Positions 1 through 9,252 are shown, counted from the stretch's first letter. The stretch is DNA of 64,000 bases from Spirosoma sp. 48-14 (GCF_001898575.1 NZ_MKUD01000086.1:25613-89612); one strand, 5' to 3'. Notes: generated from the letters alone by a model not told the origin. Numbers and translations: made by a program.

Positions 1-4
1 CAAA

Positions 5-1132
5 ATGAAACCATACTACATCATTGCCCTTGTGAGCCTTCTTGCTGCCTGCTCACAGGAAAAGAAATCAGACCTGCAAAGCAAACGTGCGGAACTCGAT
101 AAGCTGAAGTCAGAGCAGACAGAACTAACGACCAAGATAAAATCGCTGGAGACTGAGCTGGCTAAGCTGGAGCCCAAAAAAGCGGAAGAAGGACGTGTTA
201 AAGAAGTGGCCGTATCGCCAATCGCTGCCAGTACGTTCCGTCATTTTGTAGAATTGCAGGGTACTATCGACGCCAAGAATAACGTACAGGTATCGCCAAA
301 ATCGGGTGGTGTCGTTACGGCTGTCTATGTGAAAGAGGGCGATTATGTTAAAGCCGGACAGGCCATTGCGAAAGTCGACGATCAGCTTTTACGTGAGTCC
401 ATTGCTGAACTGAAAACCCAACTGACGCTGGCAAATACCATGTACGAGAAGCAGGCTAACCTCTGGAAACAGCAGATTGGCACCGAAATGCAATATCTAC
501 AGGCCAAAACCAATAAGGAATCACTCGAACGCCGTTTATCAACGCTAAATGCCCAATTGAGCCAGTCGACGGTTACCTCTCCGATTTCTGGAGTTGTCGA
601 TCAGGTGGCCGTTAAAATTGGTCAATCAGCTATGCCGGGTGTTGGACTGGTTCGGGTTGTCAACCTATCGCAGTTGAAAGCGGTAGCTAAAGTGTCAGAT
701 ACTTATTCGGGAAGTGTTCGGAAAGGTGACCCGGTTCAGATCGATTTTCCTGATCTGAACAAAAAGCTGAACTCGACCATCTCGTTTGTAGCGACAACGG
801 TTGATCCGGCAACGCGGACCTTTACCATCGAGGCTCCCCTACCCTCCGACAACGCTCTGAAACCCAATATGCTGGCCCGTATCAAAATCAATGATAAAAC
901 CCAGGCAAAAGCAATTGTGATTAACCAGAACTTAATTCAGGATACAGAAAAAGGTCAACTGGTTTATGTAGCGGTCAATGAGGGCGGTAAAAAAGTGGCG
1001 AAAGCAAAAACGGTGAAAACGGGCCAGTCGTACGGTGGTCAGATTGAGGTGACGCAAGGGTTACAGGCGGGCGATCAGATCGTTACGGCTGGTTATCAGG
1101 ATTTGGTTGATGGACAACAAATCAGTTTTTAG
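5..1132 (+). CDS. RND efflux periplasmic adaptor lipoprotein (MFP)
   Basis: Periplasmic adaptor subunit of a tripartite RND efflux pump, linking the inner-membrane permease to an outer-membrane channel. The N-terminus is a lipoprotein signal (LLAAC, Cys16). Residues about 20-60 are Lys/Glu/Leu-rich and look like a coiled coil lying before the barrel-sandwich domain, which is an unusual place compared with the hairpin of AcrA. A biotinyl-lipoyl-like half motif (VYVKEGDYVKAGQAIAKVD) sits near residues 105-125, followed by a short helical hairpin, a second lipoyl half (TSPISGVVDQV) and beta-barrel and membrane-proximal domains to the C-terminus. Length 375 is normal. The permease follows 175 bp downstream. 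No TolC-type channel gene lies in the window, so it may be upstream of base 1. The start leaves only four bases before it, so the promoter is not visible. Confidence 0.93.
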   Translation: MKPYYIIALVSLLAACSQEKKSDLQSKRAELDKLKSEQTELTTKIKSLETELAKLEPKKAEEGRVKEVAVSPIAASTFRHFVELQGTIDAKNNVQVSPKSGGVVTAVYVKEGDYVKAGQAIAKVDDQLLRESIAELKTQLTLANTMYEKQANLWKQQIGTEMQYLQAKTNKESLERRLSTLNAQLSQSTVTSPISGVVDQVAVKIGQSAMPGVGLVRVVNLSQLKAVAKVSDTYSGSVRKGDPVQIDFPDLNKKLNSTISFVATTVDPATRTFTIEAPLPSDNALKPNMLARIKINDKTQAKAIVINQNLIQDTEKGQLVYVAVNEGGKKVAKAKTVKTGQSYGGQIEVTQGLQAGDQIVTAGYQDLVDGQQISF

Positions 1133-1288
1133 TTTGTAGAGACGCCATACCTGGCGTCTCCTATGCGTCAGCAATACCATCCAGCTATAAAGGGGCAGAA
1201 GTTGCTGAAGTAGGGTTGGTACAGGATTTTTAAACGATGTAATACATCGCTGACGCGTATGAGACGCCATACCTCGGGTCTCTACAAA
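1133..1288. repeat. MITE-like inverted-repeat element between the adaptor and the RND permease
   Basis: This 156 bp element starts at the base after the adaptor stop. It has 40 bp terminal inverted repeats at 1133-1172 and 1249-1288, which match at about 31 of 40 positions. Each arm carries a smaller palindrome built on gagacgcc/ggcgtctc with a six-base centre (1139-1160 is perfect, 1261-1282 is degraded). It has no coding potential of its own. It lies inside an apparent operon, so its RNA would form a large hairpin between two co-transcribed genes. Mobility is inferred from shape only; no target-site duplication is evident. Confidence 0.7.
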
Positions 1289-1307
1289 TGACTAACGAAC
1301 TCTTATT

Positions 1308-4300
1308 ATGAAATTTGAACAATATAAAACCCTCGGATTTACCAACTGGTGCGTTGAGAACCGGACGGCTATTTACATTTTCACCTTCCTGATTACGCTG
1401 GGTGGGTTGTTTGTGTACAATAATATGCCGAAGGAGCAATTCCCGGACATCAAAGTGCCCCAGGTCTACATCAATACCGTGTATGTAGGGACGGCTCCTG
1501 CCGATATTGAAAATACAATTAACAAACAGATTGAGAAGCAGTTAAAGTCAATTTCGGGGGTAAAGCGGATTAAATCCAATGCCTTGCAGGACGTGTCGGT
1601 TATTCTGGTTGAATTCAACCCGGATGTCGAATCGTCGGTTGCGTTGCAACGGGTTCGCGATGCTATCGACAAAGCAAAACCTGATCTGCCAAAAGAGCTG
1701 GATTCAGGGCCGACCGCGCAGGACGTCGATTTTTCGGAAATGCCGATCATGAACCTCAACATGGCTGGTAACTTCTCGCTGAAACAACTGAAGGAGTATG
1801 CCGAAGATTTACAGGATGTGATTGAAGGGATGCCTGAAATCCGCCGAGTTGACATCGTCGGAGCACTGACCCGCGAAATTCAGATCAATGTCGATTTACC
1901 CCGGATGCAGTCGGCAGGTCTGGCATTTACTGATATTCAGCAGGCTATTCAGGGTGAAAACATCAACGTATCGGGTGGTGAACTCAATGTAGACGGGGTT
2001 CGCAGAACGGTGCGGGTGAAAGGTGAATTTACGGATGTCGCGCAGATTCAGAACCTCCAGATTCGGACGGCTACTGGCGCTACGGTGCGTCTGGGCGATA
2101 TTGCCGAAGTGCGGGATAATTTTGAAGAGCAACAGGACTTTGCCCGGCTGGATAATAAGTCGGTTGTTACCCTGAACGTCATCAAGCGGGCGGGTGCTAA
2201 CCTGATTTCGGCTGCCGACCGGATCGAAAAAACCATTGAAGAATATAAGGAAACCCGGTTCCCGGAAGGGCTGGACGTAAAAATTACGGCCGATCAGTCC
2301 GAACGTACGCGTGAAAGTGTGAACGACCTGGTGAATACCGTTGTACTGGGCTTCATCTTCGTTGTACTGGTTCTGATGTTCTTCATGGGTGTTCGGGATG
2401 CTATTTTCGTTGGTTTATCCGTACCGCTTTCGGCACTGGTGGCCTTTGTACTCATGCCGGTTTTAGGGCCTGTAGTTGGCACCTCATTTACGTTGAACAT
2501 CATGGTACTGTTCGCGTTCCTGCTCGGTCTGGGTCTGGTGGTCGATGACGCCATTGTGGTTATCGAGAACGCACACCGTCTCTTTAATGACCATAAAGAC
2601 TGGAACATCCGACAGGCCGTAAAAGCCGCAGCTGGTGAGGTGTTCGTACCTGTATTGTCTGGTACACTCACGACCATTGCGCCCTTCTTCCCGCTGTTGT
2701 TCTGGCCAGGAATTGTGGGTGAGTTTATGAAGTTCCTGCCGTTGACGCTCATTCTGACCCTGTTTGCCTCCCTGTTTGTGGCCTACGTGATCAACCCGGT
2801 ATTTGCCGTAACGTTCATGAAACGCCATGAAGACGATCATCATGAGGATAAGCAAGGGTTCCAGGAAATTAAGCGCCCACTGATTATTATGACTGTACTG
2901 GCGGGTATTGGGTATGTGATCGACCGAGGTATTGGTAACCTGTTTGTGTTGCTGATTATCCTGTATACCTTCAATCACTATGTCCTGACACCACGGCTGA
3001 TCGTTCCATTCCAGGAGAATCTGCTTCCGAAGCTGAAAAACGGCTATCGGTCCTTAATTTCCTGGATATTGACTGGCTGGCGTCCGGTGTTTGCTATTCT
3101 TAGTACGTTCGGTCTGCTGATTTTGACCTTTATTATTGTCGGAATTGCCAAACCAAAAGTACTCTTCTTCCCCAGTGGCGAACCCGATTACATCTACGTC
3201 TATAATGTGATGCCGGTAGGTACGGATGCCCGTGTGACCGACTCAGTGACGAAAGTGATTGAAAAGCGGGTGTTTAAAATTCTGAAGGAGAACAACGCGA
3301 CGGATATTGTTAACTCGGTTATCTCGAACGTAGGTAAAAACGCGGGCGACCCGATGAACCCCGACCGTTCGGCCACACCACAAAAGTCGAAAGTTACGGT
3401 TGCCTTCAAACCCAATACCGAACGGCATGGTATTTCGACGGATTCGCTGCTGAACAAAGTTCGATTGGCCATGCGTGGTTTGCCGGGTAGTGAAATCTCG
3501 GTTGAACGGGAATCGAATGGACCACCAACGGGTAAACCGATTGCCATCGAAATAGCGGGTGAGGAATTCAGTGAAATGAAGAAACTGGAGAATCTAGTTA
3601 AGCAAAAAATTGCTCAGGTCGGTATTCAGGGTATCGACCAGTTGAAATCCGATCTGATTACCAATAAGCCTGAAATCGTTATCGACATCGACCGGGAAAA
3701 GGCCGAACGAGAAGGGATTTCTTCGGGTCAGATTGCGCTGGCAATTCGGACGGCCTTGTTCGGAACCGAAGTATCGAAATTCCGGGATGCGAAAGACGAA
3801 TACCCCATCATGGTTCGTCTGAAACCCGACGACCGTAGCCAGATTGATCGGCTATTAAGCCTGAACGTGGTGTATCGCGATATGGTGATGGGTGGCCAGC
3901 TTCGTCAGGTGCCAATTACGTCGATTGCCAACATTAGCTACTCGACGACATTCAGCCAGATCAACCGGAAAAATCAAGAGCGGCTTATCACGTTGAGTTC
4001 CGATGTAGTTCCAGGTTACAATGCCAACCAGATTGTGGCACAAATTCAGGAAGTTGTGAAGGAGATCGATGTGCCCAACGGCTACACCGTTAAAATGGGT
4101 GGTGAACAGGAAGATCAACAGGAGTCGATGAACTTCCTGGTATCGGCCTTCGGTATCGCCATGATGCTCATTTACCTGATTATGGCCACTCAGTTCAACT
4201 CGGTCGTGAAACCGATGATCATCTTCGTAACCATTCTGTTCTCGCTGATTGGGGTACTGCTTGGTTTCGTCGTGTTCAATAAAGAGTTCTCGATCATCAT

Positions 4301-4742
4301 GTCGGGGGTTGGTATTATTGCGCTGGCCGGTATCGTGGTGAAAAACGGTATTCTGCTGATCGAATTTATTGAGGAACTGCGTGGGCGGGGTGTTCCCCTG
4401 CGGGAAGCTATCATCGAAGCCGGTGGTATCCGTCTGACTCCTGTATTGCTGACCGCTTCGGCGGCTGTACTCGGTCTGATTCCGCTGGCTTTTGGGATTA
4501 CGGTCGATTTTGTGAGTCTGTTCCGTGACTTCGATCCTCACATAGTCATTGGTGGCGATAGCGCTGTATTCTGGAACATTCTGGCCTGGACCATCATTTT
4601 CGGATTAACGTTCTCAACCGCCCTGACACTGGTCGTTGTACCCTGTATGTACTGGATCAATGAGCGGATTCGGATGAAGTGGTTTGGCAAGAAGGACCCC
4701 GCTTTAGCCATGCAGGAAGAACCGGAAGAAGAACTAGTGTAA
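1308..4742 (+). CDS. RND multidrug efflux permease (AcrB/HAE1 family)
   Basis: Proton-driven inner-membrane transporter of the AcrB type and partner of the adaptor upstream. TM1 is near residues 22-40. The proton-relay motif appears as VVDDAIVVIEN in TM4, and the TM10 lysine appears in LAGIVVKNGILLIEF. Two large periplasmic porter/docking regions and 12 or more membrane helices are visible. At 1144 residues it is about 100 longer than AcrB. The extra length includes a His/Asp/Glu-rich cytoplasmic stretch near residues 506-516 followed by two additional hydrophobic segments (about 525-570) in the central loop. Such long forms are known from Bacteroidota, but the role of the insert is unknown. 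A strong terminator follows the gene, which closes the two-gene unit. The substrate cannot be told from sequence. Confidence 0.95.
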   Translation: MKFEQYKTLGFTNWCVENRTAIYIFTFLITLGGLFVYNNMPKEQFPDIKVPQVYINTVYVGTAPADIENTINKQIEKQLKSISGVKRIKSNALQDVSVILVEFNPDVESSVALQRVRDAIDKAKPDLPKELDSGPTAQDVDFSEMPIMNLNMAGNFSLKQLKEYAEDLQDVIEGMPEIRRVDIVGALTREIQINVDLPRMQSAGLAFTDIQQAIQGENINVSGGELNVDGVRRTVRVKGEFTDVAQIQNLQIRTATGATVRLGDIAEVRDNFEEQQDFARLDNKSVVTLNVIKRAGANLISAADRIEKTIEEYKETRFPEGLDVKITADQSERTRESVNDLVNTVVLGFIFVVLVLMFFMGVRDAIFVGLSVPLSALVAFVLMPVLGPVVGTSFTLNIMVLFAFLLGLGLVVDDAIVVIENAHRLFNDHKDWNIRQAVKAAAGEVFVPVLSGTLTTIAPFFPLLFWPGIVGEFMKFLPLTLILTLFASLFVAYVINPVFAVTFMKRHEDDHHEDKQGFQEIKRPLIIMTVLAGIGYVIDRGIGNLFVLLIILYTFNHYVLTPRLIVPFQENLLPKLKNGYRSLISWILTGWRPVFAILSTFGLLILTFIIVGIAKPKVLFFPSGEPDYIYVYNVMPVGTDARVTDSVTKVIEKRVFKILKENNATDIVNSVISNVGKNAGDPMNPDRSATPQKSKVTVAFKPNTERHGISTDSLLNKVRLAMRGLPGSEISVERESNGPPTGKPIAIEIAGEEFSEMKKLENLVKQKIAQVGIQGIDQLKSDLITNKPEIVIDIDREKAEREGISSGQIALAIRTALFGTEVSKFRDAKDEYPIMVRLKPDDRSQIDRLLSLNVVYRDMVMGGQLRQVPITSIANISYSTTFSQINRKNQERLITLSSDVVPGYNANQIVAQIQEVVKEIDVPNGYTVKMGGEQEDQQESMNFLVSAFGIAMMLIYLIMATQFNSVVKPMIIFVTILFSLIGVLLGFVVFNKEFSIIMSGVGIIALAGIVVKNGILLIEFIEELRGRGVPLREAIIEAGGIRLTPVLLTASAAVLGLIPLAFGITVDFVSLFRDFDPHIVIGGDSAVFWNILAWTIIFGLTFSTALTLVVVPCMYWINERIRMKWFGKKDPALAMQEEPEEELV

Positions 4743-4760
4743 CGATTAAATAAGTAGGTA

Positions 4761-4799
4761 ACAATGTCAACGGGTTTTACTCGTTGACATTGTTTTTTA
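4761..4799 (+). terminator. Intrinsic terminator of the RND operon
   Basis: A 12 bp perfect stem (4761-4772 with 4782-4793) with a nine-base loop is followed by a run of T. It lies 18 bp after the permease stop. Confidence 0.85.
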
Positions 4800-4811
4800 G
4801 ACACTAGCCTG

Positions 4812-6146
4812 ATGAGACGAACCCTGCCGGATTTTGTAAAATCCCCAATCCTTATACTCCTGACTGGCAGCCTGATCGCTGCCTGTTCAGGCAAAAAGAG
4901 TGCAGATAAAAGCGTAGCAAGTACCCCAACATACCGATTGATTCCGGCGAAAAAAGTTCTGTTCAATTCGTTTGTCGACTGCAACATGGCCGAAGCCTGG
5001 GTTGGCGACACGTTCCGAATTTTTCCAGGTAAATACGGTGAAGATCCACTATGGGGAAATGCCCGCGATTTGAAATTTGCCGATGGACATCATGCCGAAG
5101 AAGCGTTTGCCAGTAAAGCGACGGATTTCCACGAACCGCTCATGCCCAAAAATGTACCCGTGAACACACCTGGTTTACACGGTGCCGTCTGGTTCGAGAC
5201 CGTATACCAGGATGCCAAAGATCAATCGGGCCGAACGCTATATGCGGTTTATCATAACGAAAACTACCCCGCTACGCTACCCTATAATGCAACAACGGGC
5301 GAAGGGTATAAGGCTGAAAAATGGCCGCAAGGTATAACAGGGCCAACATCGCCAGCTGCCGTGTGTCGAATTGGAATCATGAAATCGACCGATGGAGGAA
5401 GATCTTGGGAAAACAAAGGAATCTTTATCGAAGACCTGCAACCTCGTATGATCCTGAAGCCGCAAAACACCTCGAAAACTTTTGCCGGTGGCGTTGGCGA
5501 TCCATCAGCTGTAGCGAGTGGCGACTATCTGTACCTTTTTTACGGAGAATATGGCTATCCAGGCCAGTACGACGAAAAAAGCTATGATCCACATACAGAA
5601 TGGAGCGGCCAGTGCGTCAGTATTGCCCGAATTCGGCTACGTGATCTGGATAATCCGGTTGGCAAAGCGCGTCGCTGGGATGGCAAAGGCTTCAACGCTC
5701 CCTACAATGGTGTAGGCACTCCGGTTTCTTCCTTACAAATCCCAATGGATGCAGGAGGTGGACCTGCTTCATCACCCAAAGCAGGGTTTCACTGGGGCCC
5801 GTCCGTTAGCTGGAATACGTATCTGAACGGTTGGGTCATGCTGATGGCGAAGGCGACGGGTCCGTCGTGGGCAGGGAGCAGCATTTACATTTCGTTCAAT
5901 CCCAACAGCGATTTGGGCGAAGCACTTCAATCGCAGGCCTGGACCAAACCGAAGCTTTTGCTCGATAAGCCGGGTTATTTTTTGTGGTATCCATCGCTCC
6001 AGCCTATGAATACGCCTGAAGATGTATCGAACAAAAACACCTGCCTGCGATTAGGAAAGCGGGCCCGCTTGTTCATTAAAAACATAAAACCCGAAAAAAG
6101 TGAGTATATGTCGGAGCATATCATTGAATTTGAGAAAGTTGAGTAA
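4812..6146 (+). CDS. Exported lipoprotein, DUF4185/sialidase-like propeller family
   Basis: A 444-residue lipoprotein whose signal ends in a lipobox (SLIAAC, Cys25). The mature part reads like a five-bladed beta-propeller of the glycoside-hydrolase or DUF4185 type. It has an Asp-box-like STDGGRSW near residue 190, a GDPSAV segment, a YLFYGEYG strand and repeated Trp/Gly-rich strands such as GFHWGPSVSWN. This suggests binding or cleavage of a carbohydrate at the cell surface, but no catalytic residues can be assigned with confidence. It stands alone between the efflux terminator and the metallophosphoesterase 69 bp downstream. It could equally be a non-catalytic sugar-binding propeller. Confidence 0.65.
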   Translation: MRRTLPDFVKSPILILLTGSLIAACSGKKSADKSVASTPTYRLIPAKKVLFNSFVDCNMAEAWVGDTFRIFPGKYGEDPLWGNARDLKFADGHHAEEAFASKATDFHEPLMPKNVPVNTPGLHGAVWFETVYQDAKDQSGRTLYAVYHNENYPATLPYNATTGEGYKAEKWPQGITGPTSPAAVCRIGIMKSTDGGRSWENKGIFIEDLQPRMILKPQNTSKTFAGGVGDPSAVASGDYLYLFYGEYGYPGQYDEKSYDPHTEWSGQCVSIARIRLRDLDNPVGKARRWDGKGFNAPYNGVGTPVSSLQIPMDAGGGPASSPKAGFHWGPSVSWNTYLNGWVMLMAKATGPSWAGSSIYISFNPNSDLGEALQSQAWTKPKLLLDKPGYFLWYPSLQPMNTPEDVSNKNTCLRLGKRARLFIKNIKPEKSEYMSEHIIEFEKVE

Positions 6147-6215
6147 AGCAACTCGCCTAGTCAGATAAACTTTACGAATACTCATTCCGTTAGCCATCTA
6201 TTAGCTTATTCCTTC

Positions 6216-7514
6216 ATGAACCGTACCACCTTATTGCTAATTCTCCCTGCCATTCTTCTGCTGATCGACTGGTATGTGTTCCAGGCGGTGAAAACCCTCA
6301 GCCGAACCGCAACCGAGAGTACTCAGCGTATCATAACGTTTATCTTCTGGGGGTTTACGGCCCTGTCGCTGATGCTCTATGTGGCCATGCAGTTGATACC
6401 CCCGGATTCCATCAGCCGAAACACTCGAACCTTTCTCTGGGCGGCTATTGCTATCCCCTATTTTTCGAAGATTTTCGCCATGCTCATTATTTTCATTGAT
6501 GATATTGGTCGTTTTTTTCGCTGGATTGTATCACTTTTCTACAAGCCTGAAGTTGGAGAAGCCGTGGTGGATTCGGCTCAAAAGACAATCCCTGACAACG
6601 TAAACGAAATTCCTAAAGACGCTATCTCCCGCTCTGACTTTCTGATGAAAACGGCGTTGGTGGTCGGCACAGTACCACTGGTTGGGTTTACGTGGGGAAT
6701 CTTATCGGGTGCCCATGATTACCGGATTCGCCGGGTTAAACTTCCATTAAAAAATCTGCCATCTGGTTTCCACGGGATGACTATCGCCCAGATTTCGGAT
6801 ATTCATTCGGGTAGTTTTTTCAATAAAACGGCCGTTCGGGGCGGGGTGGATATGTTGCTGAAACAAAAGCCTGATATAGTGTTTTTTACAGGCGATCTGG
6901 TGAATAGTCATGCCGAGGAAGTAAATAGCTACATCGATATATTCGACAAAGTGAAAGCGCCTATGGGTGTTTATTCGACCCTTGGCAACCACGATTACGG
7001 CAAATATGTACAGTGGCCGAGCGTTCAGGCCGAACGGCAAAACGTGATGAATGTAGTAGCCGCTCATAAGCAAATGGGCTGGAACATCATGATGGATGAG
7101 CACAAGGTTCTGGAACAGAACGGCGATAAAATTGCGCTGATTGGCGTACAGAACCTTGGCTTCGGTCCGGCGGCCCTACGGGCTGGTAATCTGGCAAAAG
7201 CCTATCAGGGAACCAGCGACTATCCCGTTAAGCTACTCCTCTCCCACGACCCTACACATTGGGATGCTGAAGTTCGGCCTAAATATCCTGACATCGACGT
7301 TACATTCAGTGGGCATACGCATGGGGCTCAGTTTGGTGTTGAAGTAGGTGATGTGCGTTGGAGTCCGGCACAGTACTTTTACCGCCAATGGGCCGGACTA
7401 TATCAGGAAGGTGATCAACGGTTGTATGTGAATCGGGGGTACGGCTATATCGGCTATCCAGGCCGGGTGGGTATTTTGCCCGAAATCACCATTTTTGAGT
7501 TGGTAAAAGCCTAA
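6216..7514 (+). CDS. Membrane-anchored metallophosphoesterase (calcineurin-like)
   Basis: A 432-residue protein with four predicted N-terminal membrane helices (about 3-24, 38-61, 74-100 and 144-167), then a soluble binuclear-metal phosphoesterase domain. All signature blocks are visible: SDIHSG, FFTGDLVN, LGNHDYG, LLSHDPTHWD and FSGHTHGAQFG. It resembles the YkuE/YaeI group, whose members act on lipid or nucleotide phosphoesters at the membrane. The substrate here is unknown. The catalytic domain is predicted to lie outside the cytoplasm if all four helices cross the membrane. It is probably transcribed alone; a 12 bp inverted repeat follows it. Confidence 0.88.
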   Translation: MNRTTLLLILPAILLLIDWYVFQAVKTLSRTATESTQRIITFIFWGFTALSLMLYVAMQLIPPDSISRNTRTFLWAAIAIPYFSKIFAMLIIFIDDIGRFFRWIVSLFYKPEVGEAVVDSAQKTIPDNVNEIPKDAISRSDFLMKTALVVGTVPLVGFTWGILSGAHDYRIRRVKLPLKNLPSGFHGMTIAQISDIHSGSFFNKTAVRGGVDMLLKQKPDIVFFTGDLVNSHAEEVNSYIDIFDKVKAPMGVYSTLGNHDYGKYVQWPSVQAERQNVMNVVAAHKQMGWNIMMDEHKVLEQNGDKIALIGVQNLGFGPAALRAGNLAKAYQGTSDYPVKLLLSHDPTHWDAEVRPKYPDIDVTFSGHTHGAQFGVEVGDVRWSPAQYFYRQWAGLYQEGDQRLYVNRGYGYIGYPGRVGILPEITIFELVKA

Positions 7515-7580
7515 TCAATCAGGTAGATACCTACGAATAACTGGGTTGTTATGGATACCAGGCTATTCGAAGTAAAATGA

Positions 7581-7625
7581 CAATTGGGTAAATTGTAGGC
7601 GAAATGTTTACAGTTTACCCAATTG
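7581..7625. terminator. Inverted repeat, possible terminator of the metallophosphoesterase gene
   Basis: A perfect 12 bp inverted repeat, caattgggtaaa (7581-7592) with tttacccaattg (7614-7625), has a 21-base loop and is followed by a weak T-rich stretch. It could instead be an operator for the hydrolase gene downstream at 7685. Confidence 0.45.
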
Positions 7626-7684
7626 TTGTTATAACCAACCGCCTGATCAACGCGTTACACTAACCAATTAACCATCAAACGCAC

Positions 7685-8557
7685 ATGAAAATCATTTTTA
7701 TTACTGGGCTCTCCTTCTTTATGTCCTTGTTTTCCTACCTCGCACCTGTGCAGGAAAAGGAGCAAAAAACGATTCCTCTTTGCCATAATACCGATTCGGC
7801 AACACCCAATGACATGGCCTTAATGGCGGCCGATCCGGCTTTTCAGAACCTTCATACCAACCCATTGCCATTTACCTACGCTGGTGCTGGCGAAATGATT
7901 AAGTTCTCGACCCCCGATGGACAGCCTGCCAACGGTTTCTTTTTGAAATCGAAAAAAGCGTCGAACAAATGGCTGCTGGTTTATCAGGAATGGTGGGGAT
8001 TGAATGACAACATCAAACAACAGGCTGAAGCATTCTACAACGACCTGAAAGATGTAAACGTACTGGCTGTCGATATGTATGATGGCAAAGTAGCCACCGA
8101 ACGGGCCGAAGCGGGCAAGTTAATGAGTTCGGCCAGCAAAGAGCGGCTGACAAGCATTCAGAAAGGGGCTATCGCTTATGCTGGTCCGAAAGCTGAATTT
8201 GCCAGCGTAGGCTGGTGCTTTGGCGGTATGCTTTCGTTACAATCAGCCCTGATGGAAGGCCAGCAGGCAAAAGGCTGTGTGATGTATTACGGCCGCCCGG
8301 AACAGGACGTTGAAAAACTAAAGACCCTAAATACCGACGTGTTGGGTATTTTTGGTAGCCGCGACAAAGGAATTACGCCTGAATCGGTAAAACAGTTTGA
8401 GGAAAACATGCAGAAGGCTGGCAAAAAAGTGACGGTCAAAATGTACGATGCCGATCATGGCTTTGCTAATCCAAGCAACCCAATTTATGACAAGGAAGCG
8501 GCTGCGGATGCGTATAAGCTGTCCCTGGCTTATTTGAAAGATAAACTGAAAGCTTAA
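7685..8557 (+). CDS. Exported dienelactone hydrolase family protein
   Basis: An alpha/beta hydrolase of the dienelactone hydrolase family with an N-terminal signal peptide (about residues 1-24), so it acts in the periplasm or outside. The catalytic triad is recognisable: Cys in the nucleophile elbow (VGWCFGGM), Asp in FGSRDKGI and His in DADHGFANP. The Glu typical of the family may be the one in VYQEWWG. At 290 residues it is longer than cytosolic clcD-type enzymes (about 235) because of the leader and an N-terminal extension. The physiological ester is not known; most such proteins outside aromatic-degradation clusters are general hydrolases. It is monocistronic, with a terminator about 50 bp after the stop. 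Confidence 0.9.
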   Translation: MKIIFITGLSFFMSLFSYLAPVQEKEQKTIPLCHNTDSATPNDMALMAADPAFQNLHTNPLPFTYAGAGEMIKFSTPDGQPANGFFLKSKKASNKWLLVYQEWWGLNDNIKQQAEAFYNDLKDVNVLAVDMYDGKVATERAEAGKLMSSASKERLTSIQKGAIAYAGPKAEFASVGWCFGGMLSLQSALMEGQQAKGCVMYYGRPEQDVEKLKTLNTDVLGIFGSRDKGITPESVKQFEENMQKAGKKVTVKMYDADHGFANPSNPIYDKEAAADAYKLSLAYLKDKLKA

Positions 8558-8609
8558 AAGCAATCAATTTTCCAAAATCGTTTTAGAGCATAAAGTTATT
8601 GCCCTAAGT

Positions 8610-8642
8610 AAAAGCCTGACTATCTGATGGTCAGGCTTTTTA
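8610..8642 (+). terminator. Intrinsic terminator of the dienelactone hydrolase gene
   Basis: An 11 bp stem, aaaagcctgac with gtcaggctttt, has a nine-base loop and a following T run. Confidence 0.85.
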
Positions 8643-8693
8643 ATTAAACTTTAACCAGTTTTATACTGTTTACATTAAACGGAACGGTGGTTC

Positions 8694-8725
8694 GTCAGTC
8701 TAACTGACAAACCGGGTGAAAACCC
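8694..8725 (+). promoter_or_regulatory. Two hairpins in the 5' untranslated region of the Gly/Tyr-rich gene
   Basis: A six-base-pair hairpin (gtcagt/actgac, 8694-8708) is followed by a four-base-pair hairpin gggt-gaaa-accc (8714-8725) that carries a GNRA-type tetraloop and lies nine bases before the ATG at 8735. An alternative outer stem, ggtgg (8686-8690) with ccacc (8724-8728), is possible. This suggests a structured leader that could affect translation. No known riboswitch class was recognised. Confidence 0.35.
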
Positions 8726-8734
8726 ACCACTGCG

Positions 8735-9172
8735 ATGAAACTATTAACATGGAGTTCTTTAGTAGCTTGCCTGATAGTGGGAGCAGCTACAGTTTCGTTT
8801 GCTCAATATGGAAACGGTCAAGGCTACCCAAATGGCAATGGCTGTAACCCGAATTACCCGAACGGCTATGGCTACGGACAGCCTTACCCGAATGGGGGTT
8901 ATAATAACGGAGGGTACAATAATGGCTATGGTCCAAACTATCCTAACAACGGGTATAACAATAACAATGGCTATTATTCATATGGGAGACCTTATCCAGC
9001 GCAACCTCCCGTGGTGGTGGTTCCACCGCGAGTTGTGATTGCTCCTCCCCCTCCTCCGGTCGTTGTAGCTCCTCCAGTAATTGTTCGCCCATATCCAAAT
9101 TACAATTACGGCTATGGGTATAGACATCAGGGATGGAGAGGTGGCTACGGTGGCCGTGGCCATCGCTGGTAA
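8735..9172 (+). CDS. Secreted Gly/Tyr/Asn/Pro-rich low-complexity protein
   Basis: A 145-residue exported protein with a clear signal peptide (cleavage near SFA-Q, residue 23-24). The mature chain has almost no ordinary sequence. The first half is Asn/Gly/Tyr/Pro-rich with YPNG-, NNGGY- and NNGY-type repeats, the middle is a Pro/Val stretch (PPVVVVPPRVV and related blocks), and the end is Gly/Tyr/Arg/His/Trp-rich. No enzyme fold is expected; a structural, adhesive or cell-surface role is only a guess. A similar short protein follows at 9253 and shares the PPVVVRP motif, so the two look like divergent paralogues. The composition is real and not a frame artefact: the signal peptide and the repeats lie in one frame. 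Confidence 0.75.
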   Translation: MKLLTWSSLVACLIVGAATVSFAQYGNGQGYPNGNGCNPNYPNGYGYGQPYPNGGYNNGGYNNGYGPNYPNNGYNNNNGYYSYGRPYPAQPPVVVVPPRVVIAPPPPPVVVAPPVIVRPYPNYNYGYGYRHQGWRGGYGGRGHRW

Positions 9173-9187
9173 ATTGAAAGAGTACCT

Positions 9188-9214
9188 CTAACGGGCTAAC
9201 GTATGGCCCGTTAG
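9188..9214 (+). terminator. Hairpin between the two Gly/Tyr-rich genes
   Basis: A perfect 9 bp stem, ctaacgggc (9188-9196) with gcccgttag (9206-9214), has a nine-base loop. No T run follows, so it is more likely an attenuating or RNA-stabilising hairpin than a full intrinsic terminator. Confidence 0.5.
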
Positions 9215-9252
9215 AAACATGATTGATGGTTCAACGAATGACGTTCAAAGAT

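Noticed and set aside
3855..4541. A 228-codon open frame on the minus strand opposite the RND permease
   Set aside because: It lies entirely antisense to a clear permease domain, has a low-complexity His/Asn/Gln composition and no known motif; it is a frame shadow.
8820..9170. CRISPR-like or tandem-repeat array within the Gly/Tyr-rich gene
   Set aside because: The repeats are short codon-level repeats of a low-complexity protein in one continuous frame, with no constant repeats and spacers.
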